Shown in pieces: positions 18,925-28,315 of a stretch of 64,000 nt of DNA (the stretch's first letter is position 1; every line of letters starts with the position of its first letter). The stretch is taken from positions 1 through 64,000 of the forward strand of contig LGRX02031586.1 in assembly GCA_001247695.2 (NCBI GenBank). Direction: 5' to 3'. Under the pieces are notes generated by a model that worked only from the letters and a program-made list of their open reading frames with translations, searched no databases and was not told where the DNA came from. This stretch comes from Cymbomonas tetramitiformis (taxonomy: Eukaryota; Chlorophyta; Pyramimonadophyceae; Pyramimonadales; Pyramimonadaceae). The position numbers were made by a program, and so were the translations under genes.

Positions 18925-21783
18925 ATGGATTTCGCAAACATTGATAAGAGTAAGCATGCTATTGTTAATTATCTCGGTCTCAAATGGATTAAGAATATTT
19001 CCAAAATGTATGGGGCTCAAGATTATGTCTTGTCTACCATAAAAGCTCAACAAATTTCAATAAAAGCCGAAAGTCCCAATCATCAAGCATCTCTTTGGAC
19101 AAAAGTAAATGATGAAGAATTATCGAAATTGTTAGAAAGTAATCATGGTATAAATGAAGTTATACAATCTCATGTGAAACGAAAAGTGTTCTTTGATATT
19201 GATGGAAAGGAAGAAATAGATCTAAACGTATTGAAAACAACTATTCTCGATAAATTCCCAAATGCCAATATGCAAATTAGTGGTTCGATTCTTCCGAAAA
19301 AAGGAATACCAAATTGGTCATACCATATCGTCTTATCAAATTACTACTTCAAAAATTTGAATGATATGGCACCCTTTCGAACATGGACATCTGATATGAA
19401 ATATGTAGATAATGGCATTTACACATCAAATCGAAACTTCAAATGTATCAATCAATCGAAACCTAATGAAATAAGAATTCAAGAGTATATTGAAGGTAGT
19501 CCGATCTTGACAAAGCATTGTGTATTGGTAGATTTCGATGAAGATAGTATCGATGCAAGTATATTGCAATGGGAATTTCAAGATGATGAAAACTTGGAGA
19601 AACAACATTCTACCATTGATTTGAGCAAGATAGTGGGTTTTCAATTAGATATTCCAAAAGATTTCAATTGGTATACGACATCGTATCCACAAATCCTATC
19701 GATGATACCCAATAAGCCGAGAGGTCAAGAACATGAATTGCATCATACTATCACATGGGTGATAATGCTTTGGGCATATCATAGTAATATATCAATGGAA
19801 CAATTTTTGAAATGGGTATCGCAAAAGGATGACGATAGAAAACGACTTGAAAGGTACGAAGATTATTGGAATCGAGCGAAGCATTCCTTCAATCCCGGCG
19901 ATAACTTTATCAAGAATTTACTCTTACGATTCTATCCAAAGTTGTTTGAATATGATCGAAATTGTGTGAACTTTATTGAAAATTGTAATGTAGAAACAAA
20001 CATGTATATGAATGATGAAAGATATCTATCTTGCGAAGACATTCATCAAGCATTGGAACAATCACCGATTATATACCTTACATCGTACATGGGGGTTGGC
20101 AAGACTAAAGCGACTATCAACTATCTTGATGAATATGAAAAACAATCGAGTATCATGTGGTATTCTCCAAGGATTTCCTATGCCAACAACGTCACCTTTC
20201 GATTAAATCATTTGAGATTCAAAAACTACAAGTCATTCAAACCGAAAGACCCGAAGATTACCAAAGAGAAACGATTAACCATGTCTATGGAAAGTCAATA
20301 CAAAGTCATTGATCCATTTGCTGAACAAGAAAAAGCATTTGATGTCATCGTTTTGGATGAATTAGAAACTTTTAAACAGGTATTGATAAATGACACAACA
20401 CACCATAAACATCTTCCGGAAAACTGGCGAGTGTTTCTCCAATTGATGAGGAATGCCAAAAAGATAATCATAATGGATGCCTTTCCTCATAAAGCTATGA
20501 TAGAATGGCTTGGCTTATTGCGACCTGAAAGAGTGCTAACACTTGGTAATGAGTTCATTCCACCACCACAAAGGGTCATCAAGTACGATAACAAAGATGT
20601 ATGGAGACAATCATTGATAGATGAATTAAACAAAGGATATAATATCACTCTCTTCTATCCATACAAAACTGACTTCAAAAAAGGAAAAGGCATCTATTGT
20701 TATGGAATGGATACATTCAAAGATATCATTTTACAAGAGACCAACTTGGAAAAAGATGATATCATGTGCTATCATGCAATGTCCGATGACAACGATAAAC
20801 AAACGACTTGTGATGTGGATACCGTTTGGTCGACAAAACGATTAATCATTAGCAATGTATCAATAACTGTCGGTGTCAATTATGAACGATTGCATTTCCA
20901 CAAAAAGTTCGCCTTTCTCGACCCAAATACCGTAGAACCGAGAAACTTCTTCCAAAACCTGGGGAGAGTAAGACAATATCATACCAATGAATTACATCTA
21001 TTCTATAAGAAATATGAAAAGTCCTCCGTAACCAAAGGGTTTACGATGCCATACAATGCACCCGATTGTCCAATCTATCGAAAATTAGCATTGATATATC
21101 AAGAAGAATTCTTAGCAAGGAATGACTCGGTGTATAGTTACTTTTTTGAAAAGTGTGGTTATATCAATTTTGAAATGTACAACGGTTCAAAGGAAATCGT
21201 TTGGAATAAATTGGACGAGTTCAATGCCACGGCGTATTTTGCATATGGTAACATCGAAAATACTGATATTGTAGATATACATGAAAAACTGAACCCATTG
21301 GTAGATAAGAATCAATCATCAATGACCGATAAGCTTCAAATAGCCAAGTATCATTTTCAAAATCAATTTGAAGAAAGCATACCCGAGCATTTCGTCAAGG
21401 ATTTGTGGAATAGAAAATTGATCAACTTTGTTCGAAAATTCAAAATGTTCTATCAAAACGAAAATCATATACTATGGAGTTTGTTTTATCAAAATGGAGC
21501 GATTGATACCTTAGAGTTACCAAACAATCCATGTTGGAACATCGATATTGAGAAATTCAAAGAATTCTTTATGATAGGATTTACGGGCTCAAAGATATAC
21601 CCAAGTGTTATTTGTAAAGCGTTGAATGCATATTTTGGAACAGATATGTACTCGATCGAGAGAGATACAAAAGGTAAGCGTGTTCGAGTGTGTTTACCAG
21701 GTAGCAATAAGGTGGTCGATAAATATGTCCACTCACGAAAATGGAATCATTTTGTTCCTGCTATAAGACAATTTTTGAAATAG
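18925..21783 (+). CDS. Primase-helicase (AEP-like primase fused to herpes origin-binding-like helicase)
   Basis: 952 aa. An archaeo-eukaryotic primase-like signature is seen as KVFFDIDGKE (about residues 88-97; D-x-D pair) followed by SWSYHIVLSNYYF-like sequence. A P-loop SYMGVGKTKATI lies near 386-397, with an SF2-type DE box VIVLDELETF near 473-482 and C-terminal helicase features (RLIISNVSITVGVN, QNLGRVRQY). This domain pair is used for initiating DNA replication in large DNA viruses and some Polinton-like viruses. The element also encodes a protein-primed polymerase, which normally does not need a primase. The helicase-primase in element 2 is only distantly similar. Start is the first ATG after a TATATATA leader. 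Confidence 0.8.
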   Translation: MDFANIDKSKHAIVNYLGLKWIKNISKMYGAQDYVLSTIKAQQISIKAESPNHQASLWTKVNDEELSKLLESNHGINEVIQSHVKRKVFFDIDGKEEIDLNVLKTTILDKFPNANMQISGSILPKKGIPNWSYHIVLSNYYFKNLNDMAPFRTWTSDMKYVDNGIYTSNRNFKCINQSKPNEIRIQEYIEGSPILTKHCVLVDFDEDSIDASILQWEFQDDENLEKQHSTIDLSKIVGFQLDIPKDFNWYTTSYPQILSMIPNKPRGQEHELHHTITWVIMLWAYHSNISMEQFLKWVSQKDDDRKRLERYEDYWNRAKHSFNPGDNFIKNLLLRFYPKLFEYDRNCVNFIENCNVETNMYMNDERYLSCEDIHQALEQSPIIYLTSYMGVGKTKATINYLDEYEKQSSIMWYSPRISYANNVTFRLNHLRFKNYKSFKPKDPKITKEKRLTMSMESQYKVIDPFAEQEKAFDVIVLDELETFKQVLINDTTHHKHLPENWRVFLQLMRNAKKIIIMDAFPHKAMIEWLGLLRPERVLTLGNEFIPPPQRVIKYDNKDVWRQSLIDELNKGYNITLFYPYKTDFKKGKGIYCYGMDTFKDIILQETNLEKDDIMCYHAMSDDNDKQTTCDVDTVWSTKRLIISNVSITVGVNYERLHFHKKFAFLDPNTVEPRNFFQNLGRVRQYHTNELHLFYKKYEKSSVTKGFTMPYNAPDCPIYRKLALIYQEEFLARNDSVYSYFFEKCGYINFEMYNGSKEIVWNKLDEFNATAYFAYGNIENTDIVDIHEKLNPLVDKNQSSMTDKLQIAKYHFQNQFEESIPEHFVKDLWNRKLINFVRKFKMFYQNENHILWSLFYQNGAIDTLELPNNPCWNIDIEKFKEFFMIGFTGSKIYPSVICKALNAYFGTDMYSIERDTKGKRVRVCLPGSNKVVDKYVHSRKWNHFVPAIRQFLK

Positions 21784-21786
21784 CGT

Positions 21787-21840
21787 TAAAACTTGCCAAA
21801 ACGATAATATGTTATATATATTCTGATATTGGCAATAAAA
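21787..21840. repeat. TTGCCAA-type palindrome
   Basis: ACTTGCCAAAACG then TA core then TGATATTGGCAATA, immediately downstream of the primase-helicase stop and upstream of the SET gene. Confidence 0.7.
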
Positions 21841-21858
21841 CCCGTTCTATACTACAAG

Positions 21859-22326
21859 ATGAAACGAACATCATGTGAACGATGTGTCGCTATCAAAAAG
21901 AATGGACAACGATGTAAGAATATGACATGTAAGTGGTCACCAATGTGTTATGCCCATCGACAAGTGATAGTAAAAGAGTCTACCATAGCCGATGCTAGTC
22001 AAGGTGGTTTTGCACGAGTTGATCTGAAAAGGGGAACTATGGTAGGACGATACACGGTCGGTACAATAAAACTTGATGGTGACCAGTTGCCACCGATGAA
22101 TGATAGAACTCATATTTAGCAAAAGAATGCCAATACATTCTTCGATGCAGAAAAAACCAACTCAATCAGTGGGAAATTTAATTCTTGTACTTCAAAAGAT
22201 GCAAAACGAACCGGTTGTTCTCAGAATGCCAAAATAAATTCTGTTGGAAATGTGAAGCTTACGAAGAATGTTAAGAAGGGTGCCGAGATCTTCGTCCCGT
22301 ATGGAAAAGATTATTGGAATAGATAG
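21859..22326 (+). pseudogene. SET-domain (protein lysine methyltransferase-like) gene with in-frame TAG
   Basis: The frame from ATG 21859 encodes a Cys-rich N-terminus (CERC, CKNMTC, CYAH), then SET-domain sequence GGFARVDLKRGTMVGRY. It meets TAG at 22117-22119 after 86 codons. The same frame then continues without any shift to a TAG at 22324, encoding SET landmarks: FNSCTSKDAKRTGCSQNAKI (NHSC-like box) and a final GAEIFVPYGKDYW. A single nonsense change or stop-codon readthrough would explain this. TAG is used as a normal stop elsewhere in the element (70-aa gene), so a disrupted gene is favoured. Absent from element 2. Substrate unknown. Confidence 0.75.
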
Positions 22327-22332
22327 TATCTG

Positions 22333-22494
22333 ATGCCAACGACATTTTATGATTTACCAAAAGAACTTCAAGATAAAATATATTTTATGAAATATCAATT
22401 AGAGCTCAAGGACCGTCCGACAATTGACATTGAAGAGCTTAAAATATGGCGGGATTTTTTTGGTCTACTTGACTTGGAACAATCCATTCATTGA
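22333..22494 (+). CDS. Small protein, 53 aa, F-box-like N-terminus
   Basis: Starts 6 bases after the SET gene and overlaps the 3' end of the ATPase gene on the opposite strand by 56 bases. The N-terminal FYDLPKELQDKIYFM resembles the start of an F-box (LPxEL...I). Too short for a full domain; role unknown. Confidence 0.45.
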   Translation: MPTTFYDLPKELQDKIYFMKYQLELKDRPTIDIEELKIWRDFFGLLDLEQSIH

Positions 22495-23374
22495 AATTTC
22501 GGCGAAACATACTTGGATGATTTGGTTTGCGATGGAGGTCGATAAACAGAAAATCGTGAGGCCCTTGTATAGCCTGGTTGTACACCGAGTTGAACTCGTC
22601 TATCGGTATCTCACCCCCGACTTCTTCACCGATTTTATCAATCTCTTTCTGGTTCTTATTTCGAAAGACTAACATATGTGTAAGGTTACCTCTTATAGAT
22701 TTTAACAGTCCCCCGCTCGATGACGTGTAACTCTGACAGGCGAAGAGCAGGGTGATACCGAGACTAGAACCCTTTAGTTTTCCAAGATGTCTGTGTTTGA
22801 TGACCATATTGCTTATCTTACTCGATGGTTTCATCAGATCGGTGTCTTGTGTGTCATCAAAGAAGGCAGCGACCACCGGTTTCTTACCACCATATTTGTG
22901 CTGGGGTGGTAGAATATTTCCATTTTCGTCTCCGAACTCGAGGAGTAATTCACCGGGAATCTCATACACACTGATGTTGTTATTGTTTAACATTTTCATT
23001 AACTTCTTATATCGTTCCATTTTCTCTTGATATTCATCGTACTCTTGAGCTTCGGTATCAAGGATGCCTTCAATCTGTTGGGGGACATCGACGGTAGGCT
23101 CTAGTACATCATCTTCTTCGAGTGGTAAGTCTTTGTAATAATGCATATTGTTGTGATAAGTAGGTGACACCAAGATAAGCCTGTCTAAAGCATTGTTTTG
23201 TTTCATCAATCGAAGTAGGTGTGTAAGACTACAGCTCTTGCCCGTACCCCTTTTCGCACACGCCAAGATAACCCCGTGCAATTGAATGAAATCATCGGGT
23301 GTGTCAATTGAAAACGCTGAACTCGCTGGTACTTGAATATCATATGATTTATCTTTCAGTCTTTGGAACTGCAT
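22439..23374 (-). CDS. A32/FtsK-HerA-type DNA packaging ATPase
   Basis: 311 aa. Walker A AKRGTGKS at residues 40-47, and Walker B AAFFDDTQDT near 169-178. Downstream LLFACQSYTSSSGGLLKSIRG is the typical sensor/arginine region. This family pumps viral DNA into preformed capsids in Polintons, virophages and NCLDVs. Start codon overlaps a TATAGTATA motif on the minus strand. Transcribed after the basic-protein gene (3-bp gap). The element 2 copy is 4-bp frameshifted, this one is intact. Confidence 0.92.
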   Translation of the reverse strand: MQFQRLKDKSYDIQVPASSAFSIDTPDDFIQLHGVILACAKRGTGKSCSLTHLLRLMKQNNALDRLILVSPTYHNNMHYYKDLPLEEDDVLEPTVDVPQQIEGILDTEAQEYDEYQEKMERYKKLMKMLNNNNISVYEIPGELLLEFGDENGNILPPQHKYGGKKPVVAAFFDDTQDTDLMKPSSKISNMVIKHRHLGKLKGSSLGITLLFACQSYTSSSGGLLKSIRGNLTHMLVFRNKNQKEIDKIGEEVGGEIPIDEFNSVYNQAIQGPHDFLFIDLHRKPNHPSMFRRNFNEWIVPSQVDQKNPAIF

Positions 23375-23382
23375 ATACTATA
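23374..23382 (-). promoter_or_regulatory. TATAGTATA start-proximal motif (ATPase)
   Basis: TATAGTATA read on the minus strand, ending in the ATG of the ATPase gene. The same motif occurs at the homologous position in element 2 (44433-44441). Interpreted as promoter or leader element by recurrence. Confidence 0.5.
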
Positions 23383-23851
23383 ATGATAGAAATAGACTAG
23401 AGTAAGCCTTATCATAAGATGGGTCTAATTCAGCATCTCTTTTCCGAGGTGGTGACGATTCCGTTTCAACTCGGCTTTGTTTCCGTCTTGTACTCTTCCT
23501 AACGATAACTTCCGGTTCTTCTTCCGATTGAGAGCTATCAGATTCTACTATTACCACTTGCTTTTTGGGTTTCTTCTTAGGGGTTTTTGGTTTTTTAACA
23601 ACGACGTGTTCAACATCAGGTTCCGAAATTGATTCTTCGGGTTGCTTTTCGGGTTCGGGAATCTTAGTCGTAGCTTTCTTGATGGTTTCTTGTGCGTCGG
23701 CAACTTTTTGAGATTCCTTAAGTTGTTCGGCCATCTTGACATCTTGTTTTTGTTTGGCTTTGGCTTGGCGACTGGCCAGAGCTTTCTCTCTCATCAATCG
23801 TAAGCGTTCAAGTGTATCTGGATCGGTAATTTTTTGACCTTTGACTGGCAT
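23378..23851 (-). CDS. Basic, low-complexity virion-core-like protein, 157 aa
   Basis: N-terminus MPVKGQKITDPDTLERL is conserved with element 2 (44437-44931). Then a Lys/Ala-rich helix and a PKTPKKKPKKQ run, followed by an acidic-Ser patch (VESDSSQSEEEPE) and the conserved C-terminus AYSSLFLSL. Composition suggests a DNA-condensing or minor core protein (inference). Probably co-transcribed with the ATPase gene. Confidence 0.7.
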   Translation of the reverse strand: MPVKGQKITDPDTLERLRLMREKALASRQAKAKQKQDVKMAEQLKESQKVADAQETIKKATTKIPEPEKQPEESISEPDVEHVVVKKPKTPKKKPKKQVVIVESDSSQSEEEPEVIVRKSTRRKQSRVETESSPPRKRDAELDPSYDKAYSSLFLSL

Positions 23852-23923
23852 TAAGTAACTATAAGATACCCTAAGAAAATAATATTTCTTGATCTGACTT
23901 GAGAACGGGATTCCTTGCCAATA

Positions 23924-23970
23924 TCATATATTATATTATATATTAGTGTTTTGGCAAGGAATCCCGTTTG
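23924..23970. repeat. TTGCCAA-type palindrome in a divergent intergenic region
   Basis: ATTCCTTGCCAATAT then TA-only core then TGTTTTGGCAAGGAAT: near-perfect 16-bp arms. Lies between two genes that start in opposite directions, so promoter or operator use is likelier here than termination. Confidence 0.8.
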
Positions 23971-23998
23971 CTTTTATATTAGTATAGTATATATATAT

Positions 23999-24445
23999 AT
24001 GACCAAGGAGGCTTGGATTACAAAACTAAGGCAATGTGCTCAAGAATATAGACAAGAACACGGAATCAAAAAGAAGGGTAAGATGTCACAAGGAGATAAA
24101 TTGAAAAGCTTGCGTGGTCGTCCGGTTGTCAAGAAGACATCACACAAAAGTAGAACCGCCTTAGACCACGGTACTCCGAGCGGTCAACCAATTTACCAGC
24201 AGCCAATAAAGGACCCTGCCTTACCGACTAAAGCCCCACGAAGAATAGCACCGATTATGGTAGCACCTTTGGACAAATCAAGTACTGGTACAATAACAGG
24301 TGATTCAGTATTTCAACGACCTACCGAAGAGTTCACCGGTGTTGGCAATTATCGTAAAGCCGTTGATAATATTGAAAAGCGTATCAAAATGAAAAAACAA
24401 ATGAGGCGTGAAAAACGCCGAAAAGCGGACGTCACAAAAATATAA
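23999..24445 (+). CDS. Conserved 148-aa protein
   Basis: Start at MTKEAWITKL (a TATATATATG leader precedes it); upstream codons in frame lack support. The sequence is basic with LKSLRGRP near residue 37 and a conserved middle (TALDHGTPSGQPIYQQPIKD, then ALPTKAPRRIAPIMVAPL). About 75 percent identical to element 2 (45052-45498). C-terminus RRKADVTKI. Lies 18 bp before the polymerase gene in both elements. It could be a minor virion protein or the polymerase's protein primer; the second idea rests on position only. Confidence 0.7.
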   Translation: MTKEAWITKLRQCAQEYRQEHGIKKKGKMSQGDKLKSLRGRPVVKKTSHKSRTALDHGTPSGQPIYQQPIKDPALPTKAPRRIAPIMVAPLDKSSTGTITGDSVFQRPTEEFTGVGNYRKAVDNIEKRIKMKKQMRREKRRKADVTKI

Positions 24446-24449
24446 TTTA

Positions 24450-24458
24450 TATAGTATA
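24450..24458 (+). promoter_or_regulatory. TATAGTATA start-proximal motif (polymerase)
   Basis: TATAGTATA ending 5 bases before the polymerase ATG; present at the same spacing in element 2 (45503-45511). Confidence 0.55.
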
Positions 24459-24463
24459 GGAAG

Positions 24464-27400
24464 ATGCCCCCCAAAGTCAGAAAGCAAAATCCTGAGGCAC
24501 GCCATAAGCTCACTGCTGCAGATTGGGAAGACTTACAAAGTAAAAGTTTAAGTGGTGATGATCGGACGAAAGCCATACGTGATTACAAGAAGAAGTATCG
24601 GAAATCAAAAGAGAAGGTTGAGAAAGTTACAAGACGACAGTGGACAAAGCAAGGTAAGAAACCTGCCAAAGAACAAAGTAGACTTGATGAAATCAATAAG
24701 TATACCGTCGGAGATTCAAAAAGACATATCAAGAAATTCAGTACCGATGTTGAAAAACTTAAGGTTCCCTTTACAACGTTTCTTGAAAGAGCTGGTCCCG
24801 ATGGTAGCAGTTTAAACTATTGGTTACCCGAAAAGACAAAGGGAATCGAACAAATTTCGATGAGAGCTGTCTTCGAGGATGGGACCACATCCAAGTGGGT
24901 CAAAGGTTCAGATCGAGAGAACGTCATGATGCAATTTGAAGAAATGTTGCAAAGTCCGAAAGGTGGTGATAGCTCAAAGAAATCGGTAGAGGTTGCCAAA
25001 GACATCGAAGTTGAGTACTATGCATCCAAACCACCTGAAGGTAAAGGATCTCGTTGCATGGCAGCTCCGAAGAATGGTGTAGAATTACGATTGAAACAAT
25101 GTGTAATTAAGATAGAATCTAAAAACAATTGTGGTATTAAATCTTTGGAACTCTTACATAGGAAACGAAAATTAGATAAGATGTTGAGTGATAATCTCAT
25201 AAAAAAGAATCAATATGAAAACAAATGGAAGCAACTCAAAAGAGATGCCAGCAATCATAGAGGCAATATTACAACAATATCTAATCAGCTGCGTTTGAAA
25301 TTGTTTCCGAAAATGGATCAAAATGGAATCAATATAGAAGACTTTTCTATTTTAGAAAAACATTATGAAACTAATATATTTGTTTGGGGTATTACGGAAC
25401 GTTTTGATGGTGAACCAATTATGTATTACCCACCTTACTTCAACGAACACAATGACTATTCAAGCTATAATGATAGTTATCACATACTCTTACATGACAA
25501 TCACTATGAACCGATTACACGTATCGATTGTTTTCGAGGCAAGACTTATCGACCATCGTGTCCACAATGCAAGTCTCAAAAATGTATCTTTGCAAACAAA
25601 GAGGTACGATTGTCATCAGGCAATAAACAGTGGCATCATTGTGAGATATGCAATCGTAAGTTCATGAATCAGGACTGCTACAATCTTCATACCGAACTGA
25701 TAACATGTGATAAGGTTCACAAATGTAAGATGTGCAATGTTATATTTAATCCTAATGAGAAACATATTTGTGGATACAAGTCATGTCCTAATTGTAAGAT
25801 CGTTTGTAACCTACATGAGCACAAGTGTTACATGACAAAAGTTCAACCGAAGCCCATATTGGACTATAAAACCATTGTCTGTTTTGATTTTGAAACAATG
25901 AATGACAACGGCAGATTGATTGTTAATCATTGCGAGAGCCAATATCACGACGGTTCGTTTGTCATTCACAAAACAATAGATGACTTTCTGGAATGGGTAT
26001 ATCTCAAAAAACATGATAATCATACCTTCGTCGCCCACTGCGGGAGTCGCTTCGATTTCCGATTAATAGTAGAACACATCATCAATGTCCAAAGAAAGCC
26101 TCCACACGATATATTATATACAGGTGCAGACATTCTATGTATGAGAATTGGAAATGTAAGATTTATTGATTCATATATGTTTATGACAAGACCATTGCAT
26201 TCTCTTCCGGAAATGTTCGGCTTTGAACATGAAATCACGAAGGGATATTATCCACATCTTTTCAATACAAAAGAGAACGAATACTACATGGGTCTTTATC
26301 CCGACATCAAGTATTACAATCCCGAGATACTTCAACCAGAAGCTTATCAAAAATTATACAAATGGTGGCATGAGAAAAAGAGCAAGTGTTTTATATTTGA
26401 AAATCCAAAAGAGATTGCACGATATTGCCATGACGATGTGACCATCCTACGCCGTGCAGTGTTTGCTTTCAGAGATTGTTTTCTTAAAATTACCGATAAT
26501 AAGTTCGATCCATTCAGCTATCTAACTTTGGCTCAATTGGCGGTGAACATATGGAGAAATGAGTGTATGCCCAAGGACTCAGTGGGTATACTACAATCAC
26601 TGACCAAATCTCAGAATGCCTCTATCAAAGAAAATCAATGGTTGGATTATATAGCACACACAACGTCGGCGAAGCTTGTTATAGATTTGGATGGTAAACG
26701 GAACTATAAACTCAAAGATTTACATATGTATGTTGATGGTTATGATAAGGATACAAACACAGTTTATGAATTTCTTGGTAGTTGGTTTCATGCCGATTTG
26801 AAGAAGTATCACAAAGATGATATTCAGTATCAACAGGGTCGGAGATCGGGCATGACATTTGGCGAAGTTAATCGTCAAACAATGAAACGATTAGAGGACA
26901 TCAAGGCAGCTGGCTACAATCTTGTATATATATGGGAATCGGACTGGGATTCACAAGTTGCTCAATTGAAGACTTCACATGTTGGAAATGCATTCTTAGA
27001 TAGACAAATTTTAGCTTCTCCCATTCATGATAGAGACTCCTATCATGGTGCAAGAACTGATTTAGGTAAGTTGTTTTATAAATGCAAAGACAATGAAAAT
27101 ATCAGATATCAAGACTTCAACTCTATGTATCCTTCAGTAATGAAGACCAAACGGTTCCCGAAAGGGCACCCGGAGATTATTAGAGATGTTAAATCCCTTG
27201 ATATTCATGGATACTTTGGATTGATTAAATGTAAGATACTACCAAATAAACATTTGAAGTTTGGTGTGTTACCACACGTGACCAATAAATTGATCTTTCC
27301 GTTGTATGAAATGGTCGGAACATGGACCACGGTAGAATTGGAAAAGGCTATTGAAAAGGGATATCAGATTCTTGACATATACGAAATTAAGCATTGGAAA

Positions 27401-28315
27401 GAAACTTCAACCGATTTATTTGCAGGTTACATTGATAAATTTCTTAAACTCAAGACCGAGTCGTCGGGACCGCCCGAAGATGACATAGATACATTCATCA
27501 AAGACTTTGAGTTTCATGAAGGTATCAAGTTAGACAAACGAAACATCAAATACAATCCAGGTATGAGACAAGTTGCTAAAGACATGCAAAATATATTATA
27601 TGGAAAACTCGGTGAACGATCAAACAAATCTAAAAGTAAGGTCATTCAGAACCCAGGTGAGTTCTACAATACAATCAGTAATAAGAGGTACGATTGTAAA
27701 TATGAGTTTATTGGATCTGAAGAGAATGAGATGGTATTGATGAATTTTACTGAGAATTCTGATGTGTATGCCGACACACGGTTTTCAACGAACGAGGTGT
27801 TGGCCGCGTTCATAACCAGCTATGGACGATTGAAATTGTACGAGCTGATAGAAGCCACCGGGTTCTCAAACGTATTATACTTTGATACTGATTCTATTAT
27901 ATATATAGAAACAAAAGAGAATCATCATATATATCACGGTACTGGTTATCGACAACCATGGTTAGGTTATCTTAAGTGTGAGCTTCAAGGATTGGAAAAA
28001 GAACATGGTAAGTGTATTGAATTTCTAAGCACTGGACCCAAATCATATAGCTTGAAATTCAACGATGGATATTGTATGACCAAGATAAAAGGTTTCTCTT
28101 TGAGTGTTGATAATTTACAACATATCAATCATGATGTAATGAAGGATATGATTTTGAATCAAAGGAACAATCCAGTTAAAATGAATAACCTTGTTATCAG
28201 ACATGCACCAAACTCGTTAGGATTGGAAACAAGATCGGAATCCAAGACATTTAATTTCAGTTATGACAAAGGAAACATTGATTGGACGACATGGGACATT
28301 TTACCATTATCGTAA
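24464..28315 (+). CDS. Protein-primed family B DNA polymerase (pPolB)
   Basis: 1283 aa, the replicative polymerase. Basic N-terminal about 100 residues. A Cys/His-rich block (CPQC, CEIC, CKMC, CPNC) spans about residues 365-460, likely zinc fingers. Exonuclease motif FDFETMND lies near 473 and YCHDDV near 653. Polymerase motif A DFNSMYPS is near 884, motif B KDMQNILYGKLGE near 1035 and motif C YFDTDSII near 1138. All catalytic acidic residues are present. Insertions between motifs A and B match the TPR regions of protein-primed enzymes. Longer than most Polinton polymerases because of the N-terminal extension. Convergent with the next gene. Confidence 0.95.
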   Translation: MPPKVRKQNPEARHKLTAADWEDLQSKSLSGDDRTKAIRDYKKKYRKSKEKVEKVTRRQWTKQGKKPAKEQSRLDEINKYTVGDSKRHIKKFSTDVEKLKVPFTTFLERAGPDGSSLNYWLPEKTKGIEQISMRAVFEDGTTSKWVKGSDRENVMMQFEEMLQSPKGGDSSKKSVEVAKDIEVEYYASKPPEGKGSRCMAAPKNGVELRLKQCVIKIESKNNCGIKSLELLHRKRKLDKMLSDNLIKKNQYENKWKQLKRDASNHRGNITTISNQLRLKLFPKMDQNGINIEDFSILEKHYETNIFVWGITERFDGEPIMYYPPYFNEHNDYSSYNDSYHILLHDNHYEPITRIDCFRGKTYRPSCPQCKSQKCIFANKEVRLSSGNKQWHHCEICNRKFMNQDCYNLHTELITCDKVHKCKMCNVIFNPNEKHICGYKSCPNCKIVCNLHEHKCYMTKVQPKPILDYKTIVCFDFETMNDNGRLIVNHCESQYHDGSFVIHKTIDDFLEWVYLKKHDNHTFVAHCGSRFDFRLIVEHIINVQRKPPHDILYTGADILCMRIGNVRFIDSYMFMTRPLHSLPEMFGFEHEITKGYYPHLFNTKENEYYMGLYPDIKYYNPEILQPEAYQKLYKWWHEKKSKCFIFENPKEIARYCHDDVTILRRAVFAFRDCFLKITDNKFDPFSYLTLAQLAVNIWRNECMPKDSVGILQSLTKSQNASIKENQWLDYIAHTTSAKLVIDLDGKRNYKLKDLHMYVDGYDKDTNTVYEFLGSWFHADLKKYHKDDIQYQQGRRSGMTFGEVNRQTMKRLEDIKAAGYNLVYIWESDWDSQVAQLKTSHVGNAFLDRQILASPIHDRDSYHGARTDLGKLFYKCKDNENIRYQDFNSMYPSVMKTKRFPKGHPEIIRDVKSLDIHGYFGLIKCKILPNKHLKFGVLPHVTNKLIFPLYEMVGTWTTVELEKAIEKGYQILDIYEIKHWKETSTDLFAGYIDKFLKLKTESSGPPEDDIDTFIKDFEFHEGIKLDKRNIKYNPGMRQVAKDMQNILYGKLGERSNKSKSKVIQNPGEFYNTISNKRYDCKYEFIGSEENEMVLMNFTENSDVYADTRFSTNEVLAAFITSYGRLKLYELIEATGFSNVLYFDTDSIIYIETKENHHIYHGTGYRQPWLGYLKCELQGLEKEHGKCIEFLSTGPKSYSLKFNDGYCMTKIKGFSLSVDNLQHINHDVMKDMILNQRNNPVKMNNLVIRHAPNSLGLETRSESKTFNFSYDKGNIDWTTWDILPLS

